Assembly: GCF_004348895.1 (NCBI RefSeq)
Contig: NZ_RRZK01000009.1
Span: forward strand, 124,001-188,000
DNA: 64,000 bases
Source of the DNA: Pseudomonas vancouverensis
GTDB taxonomy: Bacteria > Pseudomonadota > Gammaproteobacteria > Pseudomonadales > Pseudomonadaceae
Reading direction: 5' to 3'
Shown here: piece by piece, positions 54,123-63,419 of the stretch
Layout of the letters: each line of letters starts with the position of its first letter
How positions within the stretch are numbered: the first letter of the stretch is position 1
The notes under the pieces: model-generated
What the model was told of the DNA's origin: nothing
Databases searched by the model: none
Seen by the model: only the letters and a program-made list of their open reading frames with translations
Program-made: the position numbers and the translations under genes

Positions 54123-55448
54123 ATGAACAAGCACATCGGCACCATCAAGCGTTGGCGCATGCAGATCTTCCTGATCACCTGGATTGCCTACGCTGCTTTC
54201 TATTTCACCCGCAAAGCTTTTTCGGTGGCCAAGTTGGGCATCGCCGAAGACCCGACCTTCATGCTCGACAAGATGGCCATGGCCAACCTCGATGCCATCT
54301 ACCTGACGGCTTACGCCATTGGGCAATTCACCTGGGGCATGCTTGCCGATCGTTTCGGCCCACGGGTCGTGGTCCTCGGCGGGTTGCTGATTTCCGCCGG
54401 CGCGGCGCTGGTGATGGGCAACTTCGCGACACTGCCGATTTTCGCCACCTGCATGATGATTCAAGGCCTGGCGCAGTCCACGGGCTGGTCCGGGCTGTGC
54501 AAGAACCTCGGCAGTTTCTTTCCCGCCGAACAGCGCGGGCGCGTGCTGGGGTTGTGGAGTTCCTGCTACGCCTTTGGCGGCCTGGTGGCATCACCCTTTG
54601 CCGGCTGGTTCGCCTACACGCTGTATGGCACCTGGCATGCGGCGTTCGTTTCCAGTGCGGCGGTGGTTGGGCTGGTCGCCGTGCTGTTTTTTATTTTTCA
54701 ACGCAACAAGCCGGAAGACGTCGGTCTGCCGGCCGTAGAACCGGAGCCGGAACTGACCGCCGAAGAGGCGCATGCACAAAGCAAGATCAGCGTCCTGGAA
54801 CCGCTGAAGGAGATCCTGCGCAACCGCACCGTGCTGATTTTGGGGCTGGCGTACTTCATGTTGAAACCGGCGCGCTACGCGATCCTGTTGTGGGGACCGG
54901 TGATTGTTTTCGAGCAGATGCCCTCAGTGGGCAAGGTCGGTGCAGCGATCATTCCGACCTCGTTTGAACTGGCCGGTTTGCTCGGCCCGATCATGATCGG
55001 CCTGGCTTCTGACAAATTGTTCGGCGCCCGACGCATGCCGGCCTGCGTGCTCAGTCTGTTGGCGCTGACCGTGACCCTGGCACTATTCATGGGTGCGTTG
55101 CACACCGGCAGTGTGGTTCTGGTGGTGGCGCTGCTGTTTGTCATGGGTCTGACCCTGTACGGACCGGACTCGATGATCAGTGGCGCGGCAGCGATCGATT
55201 TCGGCAAGGCCAAGGCCGGGGCAACGGCGGCGGGCTTCGTCAACGGTTGCGGCTCGGTCGGCGCGGTGCTGGGCGGCTTGCTGCCGGGCTACTTCGACTC
55301 GGTCACCGTATTCATCATCTTCGCCGGTTGCGCGCTGTTCTCGGCACTGGTGCTGATCCCGCACTGGAACAGTCGCCCGGGTGGCCTGCGTACCCACTAT
55401 CCCTTCGTGCCCAATCGGGCGATGAACGTCAAACCGCTGCGTACCTGA
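54123..55448 (+). CDS. MFS organophosphate:phosphate antiporter-like transporter (OPA family), probable phosphonate uptake
   Basis: 441 residues with twelve membrane helices. The N-terminus WIAYAAFYFTRKAFSVAK and the GMLADRFGPR A-motif, with Arg and Lys in helices 1 and 7 (FTRK, YFMLKPARY), are typical of GlpT/UhpT-like OPA members. The context with phnWX suggests that it imports 2-aminoethylphosphonate in place of an ABC system. Next is the FAD oxidase gene, 69 bases away. Substrate inferred from neighbours. Confidence 0.87.
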   Translation: MNKHIGTIKRWRMQIFLITWIAYAAFYFTRKAFSVAKLGIAEDPTFMLDKMAMANLDAIYLTAYAIGQFTWGMLADRFGPRVVVLGGLLISAGAALVMGNFATLPIFATCMMIQGLAQSTGWSGLCKNLGSFFPAEQRGRVLGLWSSCYAFGGLVASPFAGWFAYTLYGTWHAAFVSSAAVVGLVAVLFFIFQRNKPEDVGLPAVEPEPELTAEEAHAQSKISVLEPLKEILRNRTVLILGLAYFMLKPARYAILLWGPVIVFEQMPSVGKVGAAIIPTSFELAGLLGPIMIGLASDKLFGARRMPACVLSLLALTVTLALFMGALHTGSVVLVVALLFVMGLTLYGPDSMISGAAAIDFGKAKAGATAAGFVNGCGSVGAVLGGLLPGYFDSVTVFIIFAGCALFSALVLIPHWNSRPGGLRTHYPFVPNRAMNVKPLRT

Positions 55449-55517
55449 ATCCTGTCCCGCGTCGCCTGCTGCACAAGCGGCAGGCTGACGTGTGGGCGAC
55501 TGACTGGAGATTGACCC

Positions 55518-56909
55518 ATGAGACCCTTTTGGCTGGACCAGGCCTTGAAGGCCGATACCTCGCAAACCTGTGCGCCACTGGAGGGCGACTGTCGCGCCGA
55601 CGTGTGCATCGTCGGCGGCGGTTACACGGGGTTGTGGACCGCGATCATGCTCAAGGAGCAGAACCCGGAGCTGGACGTGGTGCTGATCGAAGCGGACATT
55701 TGTGGCGCCGGCGCCAGTGGGCGCAACGGTGGCTGTGCGTTGTCGTGGTCGGCCAAGTATTTCACCCTGGAGCGCTTGTTCGGCGTCGAGGAGGCGGTGC
55801 GTCTGGTCAAGGAATCCGAGCGCAGCATTCACGCCATCGGTGAGTTCTGCCAGCGCTACGCAGTGGATGCCGATTACCGGCTCGACGGTACGCTCTATAC
55901 CGCCACCAACCGTGCCCAGGTCGGCTCGACTGATGCGGTGATTGCCGCACTGGAACGTCATGGCATCAATTCGTTCAGCCAGCGTCCGGTGGCCGACGTT
56001 CAGCGCATGGCCGGTTCGGCCAAGCATCTGGAAGGCTGGTTTTCACCGGCCGCCGCTAGTGTTCAGCCGGGCAAGCTGGTGCGTGGTTTACGCCGCGTGG
56101 CGCTGCAATTGGGGGTGAAAATCCATGAAAACACGGCAATGACCGGGCTTGAGGACGGTAAGCCGGCAGGAATTCAAACCGCTAATGGCACCGTACGGGC
56201 CGACCGGGTGGTGTTGGCGATGAACGCCTGGATGGCCCGTGCGTTTCCCCAGTTCGAGCGCAGTGTGGCGATCGTGTCCAGCGACATGGCGATCACCGAA
56301 CCGCGACCGGATTTGCTCAATGAAATCGGTTTGACCAGCGGCGTCACGGTGCTCGATTCACGGATTTTCGTGCACTACTACCACAACACCCCGGACGGCC
56401 GGATCATGCTTGGCAAGGGCGGCAATACCTTTGCCTATGGCGGGCGGATGCTGCCGGTGTTTGATCAGCCGTCGCCTTATGCGGGATTGTTGCGCAGCAG
56501 CCTGACGGATTTTTTCCCGGCCTTTGCCGACGTCAAGATCGACGCCACCTGGAACGGCCCCTCGGACCGTTCGGTGACCGGGCTGCCGTTTTTCGGGCAG
56601 ATGAGCGCCAGCGGCAATGTGTTCTACGGTTTTGGCTATTCCGGTAGTGGCGTCGGACCGTGCCACATGGGCGGGCAGATTCTCGCTTCGATGGTGCTGG
56701 GTCTGGACAACCCCTGGACCCGTTCGCCGCTGATCAACGGGCCGCTGGGGTTTTTCCCGCCGGAGCCGATCCGTTACCTCGGCTCGTTGATGGTACGCAA
56801 CGCCATACGCCGCAAGGAGCGCGCCGAAGATCATGGCCATCGTCCTCGCCATCTGGACGTGCGCCTGGCGAAGTTCGCTGCGGCAGCCGGCAAGGCCGAC
56901 AAGGGCTGA
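55518..56909 (+). CDS. FAD-dependent amine/amino-acid oxidase (DadA/GlyOx-like)
   Basis: 463 residues. FAD-binding motif GGGYTG at 33-38 within a Rossmann strand (CIVGGGYTGLW), GASGRNGG near 76, and a DAO-type substrate domain with the C-terminal GYSGSGVGPCHMGGQ. The family includes DadA, glycine oxidase and secondary-amine oxidases. Located beside phnWX and an OPA transporter, it may oxidise N-alkylated 2-aminoethylphosphonates or their relatives to phosphonoacetaldehyde. That role is inference. The gene begins well after the transporter stop with GGAG, so the two form a likely operon. Confidence 0.87.
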   Translation: MRPFWLDQALKADTSQTCAPLEGDCRADVCIVGGGYTGLWTAIMLKEQNPELDVVLIEADICGAGASGRNGGCALSWSAKYFTLERLFGVEEAVRLVKESERSIHAIGEFCQRYAVDADYRLDGTLYTATNRAQVGSTDAVIAALERHGINSFSQRPVADVQRMAGSAKHLEGWFSPAAASVQPGKLVRGLRRVALQLGVKIHENTAMTGLEDGKPAGIQTANGTVRADRVVLAMNAWMARAFPQFERSVAIVSSDMAITEPRPDLLNEIGLTSGVTVLDSRIFVHYYHNTPDGRIMLGKGGNTFAYGGRMLPVFDQPSPYAGLLRSSLTDFFPAFADVKIDATWNGPSDRSVTGLPFFGQMSASGNVFYGFGYSGSGVGPCHMGGQILASMVLGLDNPWTRSPLINGPLGFFPPEPIRYLGSLMVRNAIRRKERAEDHGHRPRHLDVRLAKFAAAAGKADKG

Positions 56910-56912
56910 ACG

Positions 56913-58331
56913 TCAAGACGCAGGGCCTGCCCGGTTCACCAGCCAGTCGAGCAGCAGGCGCGTATCGCCGGGGCGTTCGCGCGGGGGGACAGGGCGAGGT
57001 TCTTCGCAAGTCGGCATGACAGCACAAATCACCGGGCGATCCGGGTCGCTGTCGAGAAAGCTGACCAGCACGTCGCTCCCGGCCAAGGGCCGTCGGGCAG
57101 GGGCATCGAGGGTCGCGAGCGCGATGTTCAGCCAGAGGCCTGGCGTTTCTACGGGTGCTGTTGGCTCGTTCGGCCAGAGTGTGACGGCTATTCGACCGCG
57201 ATCATCCATGCGCGCTGCTTGCCCGGGGACCCCGCACACGCGTGCAGGCTGATAGCCGGGGATGCTCGGCCTTGATTGCTCGAGGGCGGGCCTGAAGACG
57301 GTCGACCAAGGGACAGCAGTGAAACGGTTGTTATAGCTTGAGGCCATGGCGGCCGGGTCGTCGGCGAGAATCGACGGCTGACTTCCTTCATGTGTCGCCT
57401 CAATCACCAGCCATTGATCGTTGAAGTGGGATAACGGATGTTCTGCCAATTGCATGATGCAGCCACTGTGTAGCGCACGATGATTGCTCTGGCCCTGGAC
57501 CTGCAGGTGTCGGCAGCGCAGGCGTTCCAGGTGACGACGACTGCGTTGATCGCGGTACCGTTGCTCATCAGTGCCGCGATTGAGCGTCTGCGCCGAAGCG
57601 ACAAACGCGTGATTGGCCGCAGCGTCATCGCCGTTGAATGCAACGGGGCTTGGCACATCTTGCCGAGCCGCCAACGACGGCGCGACATGGCGCTGGTACA
57701 ACTCGCTGACCATCAGCTCCGTGGACTGCGCGTTCTCTGTGCGAAAGGGCATCAGCAGCGGCTCCGGGGAGAATCTCAGGCTGTCATCAGCCAACACCAG
57801 TACGTGACCATTGCGTTGGTGTTCGAAGTGATAGTGGATGCCTTCTTCTTCACACAGTCGTTGAAACAGACCCAAAGAACTTTCTTCGTACTGGATGCAA
57901 AACGGGCGCACGGGATAGTGACCGGTGGTCAATTCGAAGCGGTAACTGTCGGCGGGCCAGTCCTGCTCGTCGAGCAGCTGGCGCAGGATCATGGGCACGC
58001 TCTGTTGCTGGAAAATGCGTCGCTGGTGTTGTTGATTCAAGGCTTGCAGGCGGGGTACCAATGCCAGTGTGTAGGCGATTCGGTTGATGCCACGAGATTC
58101 GAGGCTGACATTCTGCACGACACCATGAATCCCCGAATTCGCCCCCGTTTCGAGGAAAACCGGCCGGCCCAGCAAACACTCGACATCGATGGCGGGCGCC
58201 AGACCGATGACATTGATATCAAAGCAATAAGGCTGATTCAGGCCTTCGCGGCCGCTGAACCGAACGACCTGCAAGCTCAAGTCATTGTCGAGCAATCGCA
58301 GGTTAAAGGGACTTTCCTTGTCGTTGTGCAT
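56913..58331 (-). CDS. vgrG: Type VI secretion tip protein VgrG, short orphan form
   Basis: 472 residues from the ATG at 58331; an in-frame extension upstream is unsupported. N-terminal gp27-like hub (SFNLR-type start, SGREGLNQPYCFDI near 22-35, RPVFLETG) and a gp44-like domain, then the gp5 OB-fold segment DRGRIAVTLWPNEPT with LWLNIA near 395-420. The protein ends soon after VSFLDSDPDRPVICAVMP, so the trimeric beta-helix needle that normally follows is missing. No T6SS structural gene or effector/immunity gene flanks it. It may be an evolved remnant or a spike for an effector encoded elsewhere. Confidence 0.85.
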   Translation of the reverse strand: MHNDKESPFNLRLLDNDLSLQVVRFSGREGLNQPYCFDINVIGLAPAIDVECLLGRPVFLETGANSGIHGVVQNVSLESRGINRIAYTLALVPRLQALNQQHQRRIFQQQSVPMILRQLLDEQDWPADSYRFELTTGHYPVRPFCIQYEESSLGLFQRLCEEEGIHYHFEHQRNGHVLVLADDSLRFSPEPLLMPFRTENAQSTELMVSELYQRHVAPSLAARQDVPSPVAFNGDDAAANHAFVASAQTLNRGTDEQRYRDQRSRRHLERLRCRHLQVQGQSNHRALHSGCIMQLAEHPLSHFNDQWLVIEATHEGSQPSILADDPAAMASSYNNRFTAVPWSTVFRPALEQSRPSIPGYQPARVCGVPGQAARMDDRGRIAVTLWPNEPTAPVETPGLWLNIALATLDAPARRPLAGSDVLVSFLDSDPDRPVICAVMPTCEEPRPVPPRERPGDTRLLLDWLVNRAGPAS

Positions 58332-58552
58332 AGAACGGCTCGCTGCCTTGAATGACGGGCAAGCAGAGTACGAAACCGCAGCCCATTCGGGGCAGCGCAA
58401 CTCGGCATTTCCGAATCGTCCTACACGCTGTGGTGAAGTTGTCGATGCAAGGCAGAATTTTTGGTCGATTGCCAACTTTAGGCCGTATAAACTTGCACAA
58501 AGCGTCGGCCAATAGATGTCTCGGCGCCACAGCACAGACAAGAGAGTGAGTA

Positions 58553-59257
58553 ATGGGCGCACAGTGGAAGGTTAAACACAAAGAAGCGGCAGCCAACGCC
58601 AAGGGCAAGATCTTCGGCAAACTGGTGAAGGAAATCACCATTGCTGCGCGCAACGGCGCTGATACTGCCACCAACGCGCACCTGCGTCTGGTGGTCGAAC
58701 AGGCCAAGAAAGCTTCGATGCCCAAGGAAACCCTGGATCGCGCCATCAAGAAAGGCGCAGGTCTGCTGGGCGAGACCGTGCAGTATCATCGCGTGACCTA
58801 CGAAGGTTTTGCACCGCACCAGGTGCCGTTGATCGTTGAGTGCGTGACCGACAACATCAACCGCACCGTTGCCGAAATTCGCGTTGCCTTCCGCAAGGGG
58901 CAACTGGGCGCCTCCGGCTCGGTGTCCTGGGACTTCAATCACGTCGGCATGATCGAAGCCTCGCCGGACAGCCCGGACGCTGATCCGGAAGTGGCCGCCA
59001 TCGAAGCTGGCGCCCAGGATTTCGAACCGGGTGAAGACGGCGCGACCCTGTTCCTGACCGAACCGACTGACCTCGACGCCGTGCAGAAAGCCCTGCCGGA
59101 ACAAGGCTTCACCGTGTTGTCGGCAAAACTGGGTTACCAGCCGAAGAACCCGGTCAGCGGCCTGAGCGACGAGCAGATGGCCGAAGTCGAGGCGTTCCTG
59201 GAAGGCCTCGATAACCACGATGACGTGCAGGACATGTTCGTCGGTCTGGCGGGCTAA
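58553..59257 (+). CDS. YebC/PmpR-family protein
   Basis: 234 residues with all YebC landmarks: the start [24 protein letters not shown], the second-domain [19 protein letters not shown], and the acidic third domain with ...[15 protein letters not shown]. The E. coli YeeN/YebC group are predicted transcription regulators, and recent work links the family to translation of polyproline stretches. The YebC of the ruvC operon is probably elsewhere; this could be the paralogue YeeN. Promoter lies in the gap after vgrG's 5' end. Confidence 0.93.
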   Translation: MGAQWKVKHKEAAANAKGKIFGKLVKEITIAARNGADTATNAHLRLVVEQAKKASMPKETLDRAIKKGAGLLGETVQYHRVTYEGFAPHQVPLIVECVTDNINRTVAEIRVAFRKGQLGASGSVSWDFNHVGMIEASPDSPDADPEVAAIEAGAQDFEPGEDGATLFLTEPTDLDAVQKALPEQGFTVLSAKLGYQPKNPVSGLSDEQMAEVEAFLEGLDNHDDVQDMFVGLAG

Positions 59258-59315
59258 GCAGCGGGTCAATGACGGTGCTGTTGCCTGACAGGCCGTCATC
59301 GTCGGAACGCCGCCC

Positions 59316-59374
59316 GGAGCAAGCTCGCTCCCACAGGGATCCCATAAAACCTGTAGGAGCGAGCATGCTCGCGA
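59316..59374. repeat. REP pair between the YebC-family and LRR-kinase genes
   Basis: GGAGCAAGCTCGCTCCCACA (59316-59335) and TGTAGGAGCGAGCATGCTCG (from 59352). Inverted. Confidence 0.8.
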
Positions 59375-59389
59375 TTGACCGCACAGCGG

Positions 59390-60703
59390 TCACAGGTTTT
59401 TCAGTCGCTCCAGTACTTCGTCAAACCCAGGACGCGCCAGCACCTGCGGCTGACAGCAATCCTGTTCCAGTTCCTCCAGTACTTTTCGCTGCGCATCACT
59501 CAGTCCCGAGTCGATACGCGCCAGCAATTCCCCCAGCAAAACCCCGAACGCCCGCACCTCGATGCGCTGCAACGCACGGCTTTCGGGGCTGTCGGAAATG
59601 GCGTGGAACGAAGCGGCGCCAAAGTCTCCCAGCAAACAATCACCTTGCTGATTCCACAGGATGTTGTGCCCATACAGGTCACCGTGGGTGATGCCATGGC
59701 CATGCAGGTGTTCGGCCACCGAGGCGATACCCGAGGCAATGCGCAGTGCCACCGATGCGCTGAAGCGCAGTTCGTCTGGATAAATATCGCGACTGCAAGA
59801 CGCCAGGCTCGGCAAGGCGGCGAGGTTGCGGTAACTCGTCGGGATCAGTTGCATGACCAGTCCCGCCGCTTGTTGCGGGTGATCGACGATGCGCCCTTCG
59901 ACGCGGATCAGGTTCGGGTGCAGCCCTGCGGTGATGCACGCGTTCATTTCATGCAGCGGTGAGCCGTCGCTGGTCATTTCACCTTTGTAGAGCTTCACCG
60001 CCACCGGCATGGCCGGCTGCTCGGGCGTTTGCCAGGCGGCTTGATGGATCACCCCGGACGCACCTTCGCCTAGCTTGTGCTCAAGCTGCAAGGTCGACCA
60101 CTCGATGCGTGGCGTGGCCTCAAGGGCGCTGGCGTCGGCTTCGGTTTCCAGCGGATTACCGGCGTAGGCCAACCAGGTCAGGCTCGGCAGGGCCAGCAAC
60201 CACTGCGGCAACTCGGTCATCCGGTTGGCGGCAATGCGGATCAATTCCAGTCGATGACAGTGACGCAGCGATTCCGGTAGCACCTGCAAGCGGTTACCGG
60301 CAAGCATGAGCTTTTGCAGGTACGGACGTTCGCCCAACTCGCCAGGCAGCGTCTCGATGCAGTTATCGGTCAGGATCAGCCAACGCAGCAGCGGTGGCAG
60401 TGCCGCGCCGGGCACCTGGCGGATGCGGTTGGCCTTGAACCCGATCATCGTCAACGCTGCGCACTGGCCCAGGCAGGTCGGCAGCTCGGTGAAGCGGTTG
60501 TCGGAGCAGAACAGCACGCGCAGGCGCGTCAGCCGATGCAGATCCTCCGGCAGCGCGCTCAAGGCATTGCCACTGAGGTTGAGGATTTCCAGCGAATCCG
60601 CCAGGTCGAAGATTTCCCGGGGAAACTCGGTCAGGCCTTCGACCAGATCCAGCCGCGTGATGCCCGACAACTCGCCGGCGCGCAATTGAGCAAGGGTATG
60701 CAT
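59390..60703 (-). CDS. Leucine-rich repeat protein kinase fusion
   Basis: 437 residues in two halves. Residues 20-190 hold about seven LRRs with the L-x-x-L-x-x-x-x-N form (LNLSGNALSALPEDL, LILTDNCIETLPGEL, LMLAGNRLQVLPESL). From about 205 a protein-kinase domain: glycine loop LGEGASG, VAVKLYKG, catalytic loop HGDLYGHN (HRDLKxxN with R and K replaced) and DFGAAS. The Asp and Asn are retained, so phosphotransfer is possible. It is unlike the standard PknB or Stk1 types and resembles kinase-LRR proteins of eukaryote-like type. Its target is unknown. Confidence 0.87.
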   Translation of the reverse strand: MHTLAQLRAGELSGITRLDLVEGLTEFPREIFDLADSLEILNLSGNALSALPEDLHRLTRLRVLFCSDNRFTELPTCLGQCAALTMIGFKANRIRQVPGAALPPLLRWLILTDNCIETLPGELGERPYLQKLMLAGNRLQVLPESLRHCHRLELIRIAANRMTELPQWLLALPSLTWLAYAGNPLETEADASALEATPRIEWSTLQLEHKLGEGASGVIHQAAWQTPEQPAMPVAVKLYKGEMTSDGSPLHEMNACITAGLHPNLIRVEGRIVDHPQQAAGLVMQLIPTSYRNLAALPSLASCSRDIYPDELRFSASVALRIASGIASVAEHLHGHGITHGDLYGHNILWNQQGDCLLGDFGAASFHAISDSPESRALQRIEVRAFGVLLGELLARIDSGLSDAQRKVLEELEQDCCQPQVLARPGFDEVLERLKNL

Positions 60704-60840
60704 GAACAGGATTCGCTATTGATCAGGTGACAGGCGCATTGCTGCGCAAATGGGCGACATGATAGCGGGAAAGCGGTGGCGGCGGTCAGGCTGGGCGCCA
60801 GCCTGCTCGCCAAAGGGCCAGGCGATCCAGGCAAAAACCG

Positions 60841-62037
60841 TCAATCGGGTTCGCGTACTTCCACCAACTGCCCCAGCCGACTGCGCGTGCGCGCCAGATC
60901 GATGGCGTCGCCGCTCAGGCTTTCCCTTAAGGAGTGCTGGCCCAACAAGGTCAGGTGCTTGTCCTGGTCGTACAGCACGTCCACCAGGTTGATGAAGCGC
61001 TGTTGGGCGGCGCTGCTGCACTCGCGCAGCAGCGGCAGGTCATCGATGACCCACTGATCGAAACGGCGACACAGCTCCAGATAATCCATCACCGCGGTGG
61101 GCTGGTCGCATAAGTCGGCAAAGGTGAAACCGATACGGGTTGCCTGGTACCAGCGCGCCTGGAATTGCCGAGTGCCCACCTCGATGAAAACGGCAGGCGC
61201 GTCGCGCCCGGGCAGGTTCAAGGTCTGACGCTGTGCGGTGCTGGCTGGCCAGATGTATTGACCCTGGGTAAATAGCTGCTGTGCGTGAATCCTGACCTGG
61301 CTTCGATAATCATGAGGCCCGCCGACTTCCATGACCTGCATGCGCGCGTTGATCAAATCGATCACCGGTCTGAAGCGGGCGTGGTACAGCGGGTTGGGCA
61401 GCAGACCCTCCGGGGGGTAGTTGGAAGTGACCAGCAGCACAATGCCTCGCTGAAACAGGGCTTTGAACAACCGGGTGATGAGCATGGCATCACCGATGTC
61501 GTGCACATGGAACTCGTCGAAACACAGCACCCGGCAACCATCGAGCAGTTCATCCAGGGTGGTCTTCAGCGCGTCAGGCTGTTGCCGATGGGTGAACATG
61601 CCGTGATGCAGGCGCGTGAAGAATTCGTGGAAGTGCAGGCGTTGTTTTTCGGCGAAGGGAATGGCCTGGAAGAAGCCGTCGAGCAACCAGCTCTTGCCAC
61701 GCCCGACTGCACCATGCAGGTAAAGGCCAGGGAGCGATTTCACCGGGCCACCCAGCAGAGCCGCAGCGTGTTGGGCCATGCAGTCGATCACACGCTGTTG
61801 ACTGTGGCTCAGGGTGTAACCCTGGGTGTGGGCCTTGTGGCGAAAGTAGTCGTGGATGATGCGACCGTTCGTCGGTGCCGTCGCCGTCTTGCCGAACAGG
61901 CGTCGCAAAGCCTGCCAGCGCGGCGCAAATCGCAGACGTTTGGGCGGTCGGACGGCCACTGTGATGTCACCCGTTGATTGGCAGGCAGGCTCTGTGAGCG
62001 GAGGCGGCTTAGTGTAACCAGAGCGGGGATTTGCCAT
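60841..62037 (-). CDS. zapE: ZapE/AFG1-like cell-division ATPase
   Basis: About 398 residues from an ATG at 62037, start uncertain: a GTG near 61962 with GGGTGA before it is about as likely. The P-loop is GAVGRGKS (VKSLPGLYLHGAVGRGKSWLL), Walker B is CRVLCFDEFHVHD, and LLVTSNYPPEGLLP contains sensor 1. The family lacks the AAA second region of helicases. E. coli ZapE destabilises FtsZ polymers under low-oxygen or heat stress. This protein has a longer, basic N-terminus. Monocistronic by the look of it. Confidence 0.85.
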   Translation of the reverse strand: MANPRSGYTKPPPLTEPACQSTGDITVAVRPPKRLRFAPRWQALRRLFGKTATAPTNGRIIHDYFRHKAHTQGYTLSHSQQRVIDCMAQHAAALLGGPVKSLPGLYLHGAVGRGKSWLLDGFFQAIPFAEKQRLHFHEFFTRLHHGMFTHRQQPDALKTTLDELLDGCRVLCFDEFHVHDIGDAMLITRLFKALFQRGIVLLVTSNYPPEGLLPNPLYHARFRPVIDLINARMQVMEVGGPHDYRSQVRIHAQQLFTQGQYIWPASTAQRQTLNLPGRDAPAVFIEVGTRQFQARWYQATRIGFTFADLCDQPTAVMDYLELCRRFDQWVIDDLPLLRECSSAAQQRFINLVDVLYDQDKHLTLLGQHSLRESLSGDAIDLARTRSRLGQLVEVREPD

Positions 62038-62234
62038 CCAGTCGTGTCGAGAGAAGTTGGACGCAAAACTGCGGCATGTACAACTTTTTGCCTGAGGGTT
62101 TCGGCCCTGCCAGGCGGGCGCAAGACGTCGATTCACCGGCTTGGCCGCGGATCCGGTCGGTCGGGCAAACTGGCGTAATCCCTGTGCGTTGCTAGTCTGA
62201 CTGTCACAAGCCACCCCTCAAAAGGAATGGGGCC

Positions 62235-62762
62235 GTGAATGGACGTGTGGTGTTGGCCGTCGTCGGCGTAGCGCTCGCTGCACCGGCTCTGAGCGCAGAA
62301 CTTCAGGTGCAGGTACGCGTGGATGTGCAGCGCGGCTGTCAATTGGTCGGGCTGCAACGCAGCGCCGGCATCGAGCAATTGGGTGTGCTGGATTTTGGCA
62401 GTACGGCGCGGCTGGACAACCCGGCAGGACCGCTGGGTGCAGCCTTGATGAACGAGCGCCTGCCACGCCTGGAATGCAACCCTGATACGCCCTATCAACT
62501 GCGCGTCGACGGTGGCCTGCATGGCGGCGTCGGTGACGTGCGCTACATGGCGACCGGAGCCGGTCATGGCCGGCCCATTCCCTATCGGCTTTACCAGGAC
62601 AGCGCGCGACGCATCCCGTTGATTGTGGACGTGCCGATGAGCGGTCGGGTGCCGGATACCGGTTCAGTGGAGCTGCCGCTGTACGCGCGTATCGAACCCT
62701 TGGCGCAGATACCCGAGGTCGGTCGCTATTCGGACCTGGTCAAGGTGACCGTCACCTGGTGA
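62235..62762 (+). CDS. SCPU-domain (Csu-like) pilus subunit or coat protein
   Basis: 175 residues with a signal peptide of about 21 (hydrophobic VVLAVVGVALAAPALSA). The mature part is a beta sandwich of the spore-coat-U type: conserved Cys pair (RGCQLVG, LECNPD) and ending LVKVTVTW, the SCPU sign-off. It begins the cluster of three secreted SCPU genes that normally precede usher and chaperone genes of Csu pili (csuA/B, csuA, csuB, csuC...). Its role is probably a minor pilus subunit. Gene start is the ATG at 62235. Confidence 0.85.
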   Translation: MNGRVVLAVVGVALAAPALSAELQVQVRVDVQRGCQLVGLQRSAGIEQLGVLDFGSTARLDNPAGPLGAALMNERLPRLECNPDTPYQLRVDGGLHGGVGDVRYMATGAGHGRPIPYRLYQDSARRIPLIVDVPMSGRVPDTGSVELPLYARIEPLAQIPEVGRYSDLVKVTVTW

Positions 62763-62862
62763 CGACAATTTATCAAGCAGCCGGGCGGAGCCGGGTTGTG
62801 CAAGGAAGGGGCGTCCGCTGGCGGACGACTGTTTTCATCCTGAGGGAGTCGGGATTGGCGTG

Positions 62863-63399
62863 ATGATCGGCAAGTACTGGATGGTGATCGTGGCAGGTTC
62901 GGCAATGCTTCTGGCTGAAGACGCGCAAGCGGCGACAGCCAGCGGGCAGATTCACGCGCGGCTGATCATCATCGCCGCCTGTGAGGTGACCAACGGTGCC
63001 AGTCCCGACAGCCCGATCAGTGACGTTGGCACCCTCGATTTCGGCCAGCACGGCCCGACCTGGAATACCCCGCTCAAAAGCAGTCTCAGCGAAGAGGGCA
63101 GCGGCAAATTGAATGTCGCCTGCAACCCTTCGGTCACCGGTTTCACCGTCAGCATCAACGGTGGTACCCACGGCGATGGCAACACCCGGCGCCTGAGCAA
63201 TGGCTCCCAGACCATCCCTTATCAGCTGTTCGTCGATGCCAGTGGCAGCCAGAGCTACAGCATCGGTCAACAACACAATTTCGCTGTCTCCAGCGCAGCC
63301 AAAGTACCGATCCCGGTGTTTGGCGCGGTGGTGGCGAATACTCGCGCGCTGCCGGCGGGTGTCTACACCGACACCCTGACGGTGACGCTCGACTGGTAA
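62863..63399 (+). CDS. SCPU-domain (Csu-like) pilus subunit
   Basis: 178 residues from the ATG at 62863 (or 179 from the GTG at 62860) with GAGGGAG upstream. Signal peptide about 22 residues (MVIVAGSAMLLAEDAQA). Mature strands repeat the family shape: AACEVTN, FGQHGPTW, LNVACNPSVTGFTV, and the closing YTDTLTVTLDW. The Cys pair forms the family disulfide. It follows the first subunit after 100 bases and precedes the third by 20, consistent with cotranscription. Confidence 0.87.
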   Translation: MIGKYWMVIVAGSAMLLAEDAQAATASGQIHARLIIIAACEVTNGASPDSPISDVGTLDFGQHGPTWNTPLKSSLSEEGSGKLNVACNPSVTGFTVSINGGTHGDGNTRRLSNGSQTIPYQLFVDASGSQSYSIGQQHNFAVSSAAKVPIPVFGAVVANTRALPAGVYTDTLTVTLDW

Positions 63400-63419
63400 A
63401 ACAACAGAGGACGGACTCC

